A stretch of DNA of 7,871 nucleotides from Chitinophagales bacterium (lineage in GTDB: Bacteria > Bacteroidota > Bacteroidia > Chitinophagales > Chitinophagaceae), in contig JAATGW010000814.1 in assembly GCA_015654495.1 (NCBI GenBank), forward strand, positions 1 to 7,871. Reading direction: 5' to 3'. Within the stretch, counting starts at the first letter, position 1; every line of letters begins with the position of its first letter. The notes under the pieces are model-generated. The model did not search any database. It was not told the origin of the DNA and saw only the letters and a program-made list of their open reading frames with translations. Made by a program: the position numbers and the translations under genes. Shown one piece after another: positions 1-7,200 of this stretch.

Positions 1-6
1 AATAGT

Positions 7-1104
7 TTATAAAAAATATTTGACAGGATTGGTGAGTACACCGGTTTTAAGGACGGCAAAGTTAGGAAATTTTTCTTTCAATAGGTCAACAAGCAGATCG
101 CTTGTGAACTGCTCGCTCTCATAGTGCCCGATATCAGCAAGGATTATTTTCCCGTCTGCCTCGAAATAATCATGATACTTCAGATCGGCTGTTATAAAAA
201 TGTCTGCTCTGCTTGCTATCGCCTTGGAAATCAGGAAACTACCAGCACCGCCACAGAGGGCTACTCTCTTGATCCGTTCTGTTACAAGCCTTGTGTGCCG
301 CACGACAGTAGCATCAAATTGTTGTTTTAATTCTCTTAAAAATGCTTCAGTTGACAGTTCTGCCGGCAAATCACCCACAAGTCCCGACCCGGCACGGTAA
401 AACGGATTGGTCAGCTCAACAATGTCATAAGCTACTTCTTCATAGGGATGGGAAGCCAGGAGTGCCCGGATAATAAAAGCTTCCCGATAAGCGGGATAGA
501 TCAATTCCAGTTTGAACTCAGGTTCGGTATGCCGGATACCCTGCTCCCCTACAAAGGGTTCGGTTCCTTTTCCGGCTTTGAAAGTACCCTTGCCTTCACT
601 GCTGAAACTGCATTCAGAATAAGCACCAATTTCACCGGCTCCGGCAACAAAAAGAGCATTTCTTACCTTTTCAACCGACTGAACCGGGACAAAACAGAAC
701 AATTTCTTAAGCATCCCGGTTTTGGGCTCAAGTACGGACCTGTTTATCAGTTTCAATTTGTCCGCCATTCGGAAACTCACTCCACCCCAGGCATTGTCCA
801 GGTTGGTATGTATCGCATATACCTGGATATTTTCCCTGATTGCTTTGATCAACAACCTGCTGCTGATCTGTTTTTCGTTAAATTTCTTAATGCCGCGGAA
901 TACCACCGGATGATGGGATATGATCAGGTTGGCACCGTTGATTTTTGCTTCCTCAATTACTTCATCTGTTATATCGAGGCAAACCAGCAGTTTCATACAT
1001 ACAGAATCAGGATTGCCGAATATAAGGCCGGCATTGTCATAATCTTCCTGCAGGGCCGGCGGAGCTACTGTTTCCAAAAAGTTAATAATGTCCCCTGTAA
1101 TCAT
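7..1104 (-). CDS. Nif3/YbgI-family dinuclear metal-centre protein
   Basis: This is a complete 365-residue member of the Nif3 (DUF34) family, conserved cytoplasmic proteins that form hexameric rings with a two-metal site in each subunit. Some annotations call them GTP cyclohydrolase I type 2, but their real reaction is not settled. The metal ligands are visible: the SHHP motif gives H64 and H65, HTNLD gives D103, and GHYESE near the C-terminus gives H327 and E331. Residues about 131-235, between the two halves of the metal domain, form the extra PII/CutA-like insert found in the long, roughly 370-residue versions typical of Bacteroidota and Firmicutes; E. coli YbgI lacks it. The reading frame stays open upstream for 107 more codons, but I chose the ATG at 1104. 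MITGDIINFLE is the usual N-terminus of the family, and the extension would run across the divergent gene. The stop lies 7 bases from the window edge, so any downstream partner is unseen. Confidence 0.95.
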   Translation of the reverse strand: MITGDIINFLETVAPPALQEDYDNAGLIFGNPDSVCMKLLVCLDITDEVIEEAKINGANLIISHHPVVFRGIKKFNEKQISSRLLIKAIRENIQVYAIHTNLDNAWGGVSFRMADKLKLINRSVLEPKTGMLKKLFCFVPVQSVEKVRNALFVAGAGEIGAYSECSFSSEGKGTFKAGKGTEPFVGEQGIRHTEPEFKLELIYPAYREAFIIRALLASHPYEEVAYDIVELTNPFYRAGSGLVGDLPAELSTEAFLRELKQQFDATVVRHTRLVTERIKRVALCGGAGSFLISKAIASRADIFITADLKYHDYFEADGKIILADIGHYESEQFTSDLLVDLLKEKFPNFAVLKTGVLTNPVKYFL

Positions 1105-1148
1105 ATTCCGGGAGTCTTTTGGCGAATTGAAATTACTTTCGCCCCACC

Positions 1149-1156
1149 CAAAAGTA
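1149..1156 (-). promoter_or_regulatory. Candidate Bacteroidota -7 element for the Nif3 gene
   Basis: Read on the minus strand, the bases are TACTTTTG, an exact match to the TAnnTTTG -7 consensus of Bacteroidota primary-sigma promoters. It sits about 45 bases before the Nif3 ATG, which would give a leader of roughly 35-40 bases. I find no TTG/TTTG -33 element at the expected distance, so the call rests on position and one 6-base match. On the opposite strand, TACTTTCG at 1134-1141 is a one-mismatch candidate for the divergent DUF695 gene, also without a well-spaced -33 element. Confidence 0.35.
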
Positions 1157-1165
1157 TGTATACTG

Positions 1166-1975
1166 ATGATAAAATGGCTGATGGCATTGCTGACTTTAAT
1201 TTCGACTACCGTATCCGGGCAGCAAAACCAGGGTGATTGGGATGCATATCTCCTGGAAGTTAACAAGAAGCCGGTGAGTATAATTGTAGACCTGTCACTA
1301 GGCAACAAAGCACCGATCCGCGAAAGGCCATTTGTAATTATTATAAGAACCACCCTGCGGTATCCTGATAAAAACGGGCTCCCATCTTCCATAGAAACAC
1401 CTTTACTGGACGAAATGGAAGACAAACTTGTAGAACAACTGGCAAAGAATAACGGCGCAATTTATACAGGCAGGTTTACACAAAGGGGATTGCGTGAATT
1501 CTATTTTTACGCTCTGGATACTATTCAGTTTGTATCTGCAGTAAAACAGGGAATGGCCGCTTTTTCAGAATATAAATGGCTTACACAGGCCAAAGAAGAC
1601 AAAAGCTGGACTAATTATTTTACCGTTTTATATCCTTCACCTGAGGACTTTGAAAAAATCCAGAACCGCCGGTTAATTGATTACCTGCACAAACAAGGCG
1701 ATTCGCTGGTTGCCTCGAGGAAAGTAGATCATTTGCTGATGTTCAAAACAAAATCTTCAAGAGATGAATTCCTGAGAAATGCCGGCGTGAGTGCATTTAC
1801 TATAACAGCAATGCCGGACAAAGCCGGCGATGGGGAGTTCCCTTACCTGTTACATATTGAAAAAGATGATGTTCCTGATTATTCCTATATCGACCGCGTA
1901 CTGATCCCGCTCTGGCAACTCGCACGCAAATACCATGGCCGTTACGATGGGTGGGAAACCTACCTTGTGAAGTAG
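1166..1975 (+). CDS. Exported DUF695 protein with RraB-like C-terminal region
   Basis: This predicted protein has 269 residues. Residues 1-18 look like a signal peptide: a lysine at position 3, a hydrophobic stretch, then TVSG followed by QQ, so cleavage near residue 18 and a periplasmic or outer location are likely. Residues about 24-150 resemble DUF695 (DWDAY start, RPFVIII strand, GLREFYFYALD core). Residues about 165-265 resemble RraB (GDSLVASRKVDHLLMFKTKSSRDEFL). RraB is known in proteobacteria as a cytoplasmic inhibitor of RNase E, while DUF695 has no established function, and the two domains do co-occur. An exported copy is therefore unlikely to act on RNase E, and I assign no function. 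I chose the ATG at 1166 because an earlier in-frame ATG at 1088 would overlap the start of the divergent Nif3 gene and spoil the signal peptide. The last codons lie inside a 7-bp repeat array that also supplies the TAG stop. Confidence 0.85.
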   Translation: MIKWLMALLTLISTTVSGQQNQGDWDAYLLEVNKKPVSIIVDLSLGNKAPIRERPFVIIIRTTLRYPDKNGLPSSIETPLLDEMEDKLVEQLAKNNGAIYTGRFTQRGLREFYFYALDTIQFVSAVKQGMAAFSEYKWLTQAKEDKSWTNYFTVLYPSPEDFEKIQNRRLIDYLHKQGDSLVASRKVDHLLMFKTKSSRDEFLRNAGVSAFTITAMPDKAGDGEFPYLLHIEKDDVPDYSYIDRVLIPLWQLARKYHGRYDGWETYLVK

Positions 1976-2052
1976 GAAGTGTGAAGGCCGAAGGTCGAAG
2001 TGGAAACAGCCGTTCAATGTTAAACGTTGAACGTTGAACGTCCAGGACTTCA
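1969..2052. repeat. Imperfect 7-bp tandem repeat array with internal hairpin
   Basis: Twelve consecutive 7-base units can be laid end to end. The first five share GAAG: GAAGTAG, GAAGTGT, GAAGGCC, GAAGGTC and GAAGTGG. After AAACAGC come CGTTCAA, TGTTAAA, CGTTGAA and CGTTGAA, ending with CGTCCAG and GACTTCA. The first unit includes the TAG stop of the DUF695 gene. CGTTCAA at 2011-2017 is the exact reverse complement of TTGAACG at 2027-2033 and 2034-2040, and the stem can extend to 11 pairs with one G-T wobble. No T-tract follows, so it does not look like an intrinsic terminator. The outer edges TGAAGT (1968-1973) and ACTTCA (2047-2052) are also reverse complements. It may belong to a family of dispersed intergenic repeats, but that is inference. 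Confidence 0.7.
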
Positions 2053-2070
2053 TTTAAAATTGTGTGTTTT

Positions 2071-2097
2071 TTGGGGAAAACTAATCCCCTATATTTG
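2071..2097 (+). promoter_or_regulatory. Candidate Bacteroidota promoter for the M32 peptidase, with a dyad in the spacer
   Basis: TATATTTG at 2090-2097 matches the TAnnTTTG -7 consensus exactly. A TTG at 2071-2073, preceded by a run of T, can serve as the -33 element. The spacer of 16 bases is slightly shorter than usual. The spacer itself carries GGGGA (2073-2077) and TCCCC (2085-2089), a perfect 5-bp inverted repeat seven bases apart, which could be an operator. Transcription would start near 2104, after the GTG at 2062. This argues against that GTG as the start of the peptidase gene. Confidence 0.5.
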
Positions 2098-2118
2098 TCT
2101 TTCCTTAAAAACTTACCA

Positions 2119-3624
2119 TTGAAACCAGACGCTGCAACCCGGTATTCCAGGTATGTGGAATTCATGAATAAAATCGCCGACATACGAAATGCCGGCGCAG
2201 TTCTGCAATGGGATCAGGAAACTTATCTTCCGGCCGGAGCAGCCGAAGCGAGGGGCAGGCAGATTGCTACGCTTTCGGAAATTGCCCATGCACATTTCTC
2301 CTCTGACGAACTTGGCGATTTACTCCAGGAACTGAATGGTTCCGGGGATCTGACTGAGAAAGAAAAAAAGAATATTTCTCTCACGCTTGACGATTATAAT
2401 AAGAACAAAAAATACTCCCCTGCTTTTGTCCGGAATATGAGTGAACAGATTACGCGTTCATTTCATGCCTGGATGGAGGCCCGCAAAAAAAACGATTTCG
2501 TAGTTTTTAAACCTGAGTTGGAAAAACTTTTACAATTAAAAAAAGAAGAAGCTCATATACTTGGTTTTAAGGGACATATATACAACGCGCATCTTGATGA
2601 GCATGACAAAGGCCTGACTGTAGAAGTAACTGATAAATTATTTCAGGATCTGAAAAAAGTCCTTAAGAAAATACTTCCGGATTTAATTACTTATGATGAA
2701 GAACCTGCCTTCGATTTTTCAATGAAGAAAGATCTGCAATGGAAACTCGGTATAGAAGTATTGGAACTCATGGGGTTTGACTTTCAGTTCGGCCGGCAGG
2801 ATATTTCAGAACATCCGTTTACAATCAGTTTTCATCCCACTGATGTAAGGCTTACTACCAGAATAAATGAATCGAATTTTTCAGGGATGTTATGGAGTTG
2901 TATTCATGAGGGTGGTCATGGCTTATATGAGCAAGGTCTTCCACAGAATGAATCAGGTTTGCCTTTGGGTGAAGCCTGTTCACTAAGTATACATGAATCA
3001 CAGAGCAGACTTTGGGAAAATTGTGTGGGAAGAAGTATTCATTTCTGCGGATTTTTGCTGGAGAAATTAAGATTGTATGACCCGGAAAAATTTGGCAAAA
3101 CGGATCTTCAAACTTTCTACCGGGCAGTAAATAAGGTTAAACCGACTTTAATCCGAACCGAATCAGATGAGGTTACCTATCATTATCATGTGCTGATCAG
3201 GTATGAAATTGAAAAAGAATTGATGGAAGGTGCTTTATCCGTTGCTGAAATTCCGGAACGATGGAATCAGTTGTACAAAGATTATCTCGGGCTGGATGTA
3301 CCTGATTATAAATCAGGATGCTTACAGGATATTCACTGGTCCCATGGCAGCTTTGGCTATTTCCCCACTTATACACTGGGGAGCCTTTACGCTGTTCAGT
3401 TTTTTGACACATATAAATCAACAAATAATAATTGGCGGCAGGAAATAGAAACGGGCCAGTTCAATTCTATCAGGAATTGGCTGAAAGTTAATGTATATGA
3501 TTACGGAAAGTTTTATAACAGTCTGGAACTATGCAATATCAGCACCCTTCATCCGTTAGAATTGAGCCGGTTTTCGGAATACCTGGACACTAAGTTCAAA
3601 ACCTTAACCGCCAGTATTATATGA
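2119..3624 (+). CDS. M32-family metallocarboxypeptidase (carboxypeptidase Taq type)
   Basis: This is a zinc (or cobalt) carboxypeptidase of family M32, which removes C-terminal residues from peptides in the cytoplasm; no signal peptide is visible. With the TTG at 2119 as start it has 501 residues, the usual family length of about 500. The hallmarks appear in order: WDQETYLP (31-38), HPTDVRLTTRI (239-249), HEGGH (263-267) with both metal-binding histidines and catalytic E264, HESQSR (292-297) with the third ligand E293, IRTESDEVTYHYH (345-357), and IHWSHGSFGYFPTY (405-418). Nothing needed for catalysis is missing. The frame is open from a GTG at 2062 (520 residues), but that start would precede the predicted transcription start. 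The first ATG, at 2164, would remove part of the conserved first helix. The TTG is therefore my preferred start, without certainty. The gene ends in ATGA, overlapping the next gene by 4 bases. Confidence 0.93.
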   Translation: MKPDAATRYSRYVEFMNKIADIRNAGAVLQWDQETYLPAGAAEARGRQIATLSEIAHAHFSSDELGDLLQELNGSGDLTEKEKKNISLTLDDYNKNKKYSPAFVRNMSEQITRSFHAWMEARKKNDFVVFKPELEKLLQLKKEEAHILGFKGHIYNAHLDEHDKGLTVEVTDKLFQDLKKVLKKILPDLITYDEEPAFDFSMKKDLQWKLGIEVLELMGFDFQFGRQDISEHPFTISFHPTDVRLTTRINESNFSGMLWSCIHEGGHGLYEQGLPQNESGLPLGEACSLSIHESQSRLWENCVGRSIHFCGFLLEKLRLYDPEKFGKTDLQTFYRAVNKVKPTLIRTESDEVTYHYHVLIRYEIEKELMEGALSVAEIPERWNQLYKDYLGLDVPDYKSGCLQDIHWSHGSFGYFPTYTLGSLYAVQFFDTYKSTNNNWRQEIETGQFNSIRNWLKVNVYDYGKFYNSLELCNISTLHPLELSRFSEYLDTKFKTLTASII

Positions 3625-4046
3625 ACAAACTGTTTACAGCTCAGCATTTCCTCCTGTTGCTGGTCGTTTCTATTACAATCGCGCATTGTGCAAAGAAAAA
3701 GGAAGAAATTAAGACAAATATTGTGATCGAAGCCATGACCAACGGAAGGTGGGTGGTTGAAAAGTTTACAGAAAATAATGTTGACGTCACCGGCGAATTC
3801 GGTGCATATGAATTTCAATTCTATAAAGACGGTTCAGTAAAAGGATTCAATATAGCAGGAGAATCTGTAGGAACCTGGCTGGGAGATGTTGAATCAGAAA
3901 CAATTGCCTCAAATTTTCCCAATACCAATGACACCCTGAAAAGGATGAACGACACCTGGAAGATCATTAAGAATAGTTTCACTTATGTTGAAGCGCGGCC
4001 AACCAATACTAACCGGACTGCGTTTTTAAAACTGGTGAAAAAGTAG
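3621..4046 (+). CDS. Small lipoprotein, lipocalin-like
   Basis: This predicted protein has 141 residues. It begins with MNK, a hydrophobic segment (about residues 10-21) and a candidate lipid-attachment cysteine, C23, in the context TIAHC. Histidine just before the cysteine is unusual for a lipobox, which normally has G, A or S there. The charged stretch AKKKEE follows. The mature part, with NGRWVVEKFTENNVDVTG, a YEFQFYKDGSV strand, a GTWLGD turn and a late TWKIIKNSFTYVEAR strand, has the pattern of small lipocalin-like β-barrel lipoproteins common in Bacteroidota. That family resemblance is moderate and no ligand can be named. Its ATG overlaps the TGA of the M32 peptidase gene (ATGA), which points to one transcript and translational coupling. 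Whether the two proteins work together is not shown, since one is cytoplasmic and the other is in an envelope membrane. Confidence 0.85.
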   Translation: MNKLFTAQHFLLLLVVSITIAHCAKKKEEIKTNIVIEAMTNGRWVVEKFTENNVDVTGEFGAYEFQFYKDGSVKGFNIAGESVGTWLGDVESETIASNFPNTNDTLKRMNDTWKIIKNSFTYVEARPTNTNRTAFLKLVKK

Positions 4047-4265
4047 TTTCTTGCATTACGGTCTGCAATTCCAGCTCTGCTGTTGAAACTCCCCCCAAAC
4101 TCCTTTGAAAAGTTATTTTTCCCGGACTTACATAATTAAGCTATTAATTATTCGTTTTTCAATACGGATCATCCAATAACAAAAGCCACCGATATCCACT
4201 TGATTTTTTTTAATTGAGAAAGTACCATTATCGCATCAATTCAACACTAAAATTTTTTAAAGCGT
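4047..4265. other. Non-coding gap between the lipoprotein and PKD genes
   Basis: This 219-base A/T-rich stretch contains no convincing gene. It should hold the end of the peptidase-lipoprotein transcript and the promoter of the PKD gene. I find no exact TAnnTTTG element. The closest is TATTTTTC at 4114-4121 (one mismatch), which has no -33 partner at the right distance. No G/C-rich hairpin with a T-tract is present. The only clear structure is the A/T dyad at 4132-4151. Confidence 0.6.
4132..4151. promoter_or_regulatory. Perfect 8-bp A/T inverted repeat, possible operator or weak terminator
   Basis: ATAATTAA (4132-4139) and TTAATTAT (4144-4151) are exact reverse complements separated by GCTA. 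A T-rich stretch (TCGTTTTTC) follows. As RNA the stem would be weak because it has only A-U pairs, so a protein-binding site upstream of the PKD gene is as likely as a terminator for the lipoprotein gene. In sequence this A/T-rich such a dyad can also arise by chance. Confidence 0.3.
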
Positions 4266-7200
4266 TTGAAACTTGTGAAGTATATCGGGCTGATGATATT
4301 GCTGCTAACCGGCGTGAACCGCACCCATGCTCAGGTCGTTGCTGATTTTACAGCAAATAAGACGGAGGGTTGTTCACCAGTGTTAGTAAATTTTACAAAC
4401 AAATCCTCAGGTACCATCAGCAGTTATTTCTGGGATTTCGGAAATGGTAATACATCAATTACTTCCGGAAATCCTTCTGCAACTTATTTTAATTCCGGTG
4501 TCTATCCCGTCAAGCTCGTGGTAAGAGGACCTGGAGGTGTGGATTCAGTTATAAAAAACATTACTGTTTTCGCATTGCCTGAAATCTCTTTTGAAACTAA
4601 TGATACTGCGGGATGTTTTCCGTTGAATGTGACTTTTAAAAATAATACCCCAACTAACGATATTATAAGCTGGTTCTGGGATTTTGGTGACGGTACGGTG
4701 AGTAATTCACCTGAACCAAATCACCGGTATACTTTCTCAGGAAATTTCACTGTATCCCTCACTGTAAGAACAAACCTTGGTTGTATAAGTTCATTGGCAA
4801 AACAGCAATACATAAAAGTTGCTCCTGGTGTTACCACAGATTTTTTTGCTCCGATAGCATCTGCATGTAAACCACCGGTAAATATGCAATTTACAAACCT
4901 CAGTACCGGTCCGGGACAACTTAGTTATTTATGGGATTTCGGAAATGGTAACAGCTCAACCGAAAGGGAGCCGACCAATATTTTCGCTACTGCCGGGAAC
5001 TTTACAGTTACACTTATTGCTTCCAGCAATGCCGGATGTTCTGACACAGCCAGGAAATCAATCAGTATTCCTACAAGCACTGTTCAATCCAGCTTTACAA
5101 ATCCTGACACTGTCTGTATCCGCCAGGTTGTAAATTTTAAAAATCAATCCTTACCTGATCCGGATAGCTCATTCTGGTCTTTTGGAGACGGTGGAAGTTC
5201 TGTATTATATGATCCGCTTCCCAAAGTATATACAACTCCTGGAATCTATAGTGTAAAACTCAGAAACAAATTCGGAACCTGTATTGATTCTGTCGTAAAA
5301 CCGATTGTAGTACTCGATACTCCCAAGGCAGCTTTCACCAACGGTACTGCGGTTGGATGTAAACCACCATTTACGGTGAAATTCACCAACCAGTCAACCG
5401 GTGCAACAACTTATCTCTGGGATTTTGGCGATGGAACAACTTCAACAGATCCAAACCCAAGTAAGATCTATACAACCTATGGACTATTCAATGTAAAACT
5501 TACTGCAACTAACAGTAACGGCTGCCGTTCGGTGCTTACAAAAACGGCGCTTGTCAATATTTCAAAGCCTGTTTTCACGGCAAAAAATTTACCGGATAGT
5601 GGTTGTATTCCCTTTACATTAAAACCGGAAATCGATGTTGTTGCAGCAGATGGTATAGCATCCTATTTCTGGGACTTTGGAAATGGAACGACCAGTACAA
5701 TTGCAAAACCAACGGTCACCTATAATGATTTTGGGAACTATACAATCAAACTCGTCATTACAACAAGAGGTGGATGCCGTGATTCCTTTTTAGTAAGCGG
5801 TATTAAGGTTGGAGAAAATGCAGCACTTGCTGATTTTACAGCAGATCCTCTGAGTGTATGTGCCGGTAAGCCTATTGAGTTTACTGATAAAAGTACAGGT
5901 ACAGTTACGGGTTGGTTATGGAGTTTTGGTGATGGACAATTTTCCAAAGATAAACACCCTGAACCTCACTCCTATTCAGATACCGGTTATTTCACTGTTG
6001 CCCTTACTGCCTTTAACAATGGTTGCGGAAACGAAAAGATCCGTGAAGATTATATTCATGTTATTGGCGCCATAGCGAAATTTGGTTACCAGATAGACTG
6101 TGATAACCGGCGTACAATGACCTTTAATGACCAATCCATTAATCCCGCTCCCGGCTCATGGTTCTGGAATTTTGGCGATGGACAGACTTCAACATTGCAG
6201 ACACCTACACATACATTCCCTTCGGAAGGTGAATTTACAGTAAGCCTCACCGTTTCCAACGATGGCTGCTCTCATACCGTAGAGAAGAAGATTTATATTG
6301 TAAATGAAAAAGCAGAATATAACATAACACCTGCGATCATCTGTCGCGGAACATCCGCACAGTTTGTTGCAAAAACTGCTATTCCTGAATTTGCCGTAGG
6401 CAAGTATGAATGGGATTATGGCAATGGTGTATACGTTGAAGGAGCAAATATTTCAGATCATAGTTTTGCAGGAGTGCCGAACGGAACTTATACAACAAGA
6501 TTAAGGATAACCGATTATAACGGCTGTTTTGATTCCTCATCTAAAGTGATCAGCATTGGCGGCCCGACTGCAAAGTTCGGCGCTGGCATCGTGAGCGGCT
6601 GTAAAGGATTGTCAGTAAACTTTACCGATACTTCTTTTGCAGGTGGATCAATGAATATTGTAAACAGGATCTGGGATTTTGGAGATGGTGTTATCCTCAA
6701 TACTACTCAAACAAATGTTCAGCATATTTACAGTCGTGTGGGCACATTCAGCGTGAAACTGAAAGTAATAGATGCAGCAGGATGTTCCGATTCGCTTGTT
6801 CAAAGAAATTACATTACAACAACAGATCCCAAAGCTTCCTTTATAGCTCAGGATACAGTTACCTGTCCCGGCAAGCCAATTCAGTTCTTAAACAATTCAC
6901 CTCAGTCAATTCCAAATTCCAATTTTACATGGAGCTTCGGAAATGGCGTTGTAGTTGAAGGTGCAAAAAGTCCGGTATACACTTACCAGAATGTTGGTGA
7001 CTACACTGTAAAACTTAAGCTCCGCGACAGATTTGGTTGCGAAGATTCATTAATCCGCATAAATTATATTACGGTAGATACACCCCATGCGGCATTTACG
7101 GTAAGCGATTCTATCGGGACCTGTCCGCCTTTGAAAGTTGATTTTACGTTTACCGGAAATTTCGCAGATACATCGAAGATGCTCTGGGATTTTGGTGATG

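Noticed and set aside
1088..1165. Earlier ATG start for the DUF695 protein
   Set aside because: It would overlap the divergent Nif3 start and put 26 unrelated residues ahead of a good signal peptide.
448..1236. 262-codon open frame on the plus strand opposite the Nif3 gene
   Set aside because: It is antisense to a well-supported gene, and its translation has no recognisable domain or organised motif. It is a shadow frame.
1105..1425. 107-codon N-terminal extension of the Nif3 reading frame on the minus strand
   Set aside because: It lies antisense to the DUF695 gene, shows no family similarity, and the family's normal N-terminus begins exactly at the ATG at 1104.
2011..2040. Intrinsic terminator after the DUF695 gene
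   Set aside because: The hairpin is plausible but is followed by GTCCAGGACTTC rather than a T-tract. The 7-bp periodicity explains it better.
4114..4121. TATTTTTC as a promoter element for the PKD gene
   Set aside because: It has one mismatch to the -7 consensus and no TTG at 17-23 bases upstream. In A/T-rich sequence this is expected by chance.
5738..5947. Short minus-strand open frames inside the PKD gene (also 6515-6700, 7050-7232 and 7517-7708)
   Set aside because: All lie antisense to the continuous PKD frame. Several share a similar start only because they read the repeated WDFGDG codons backwards.
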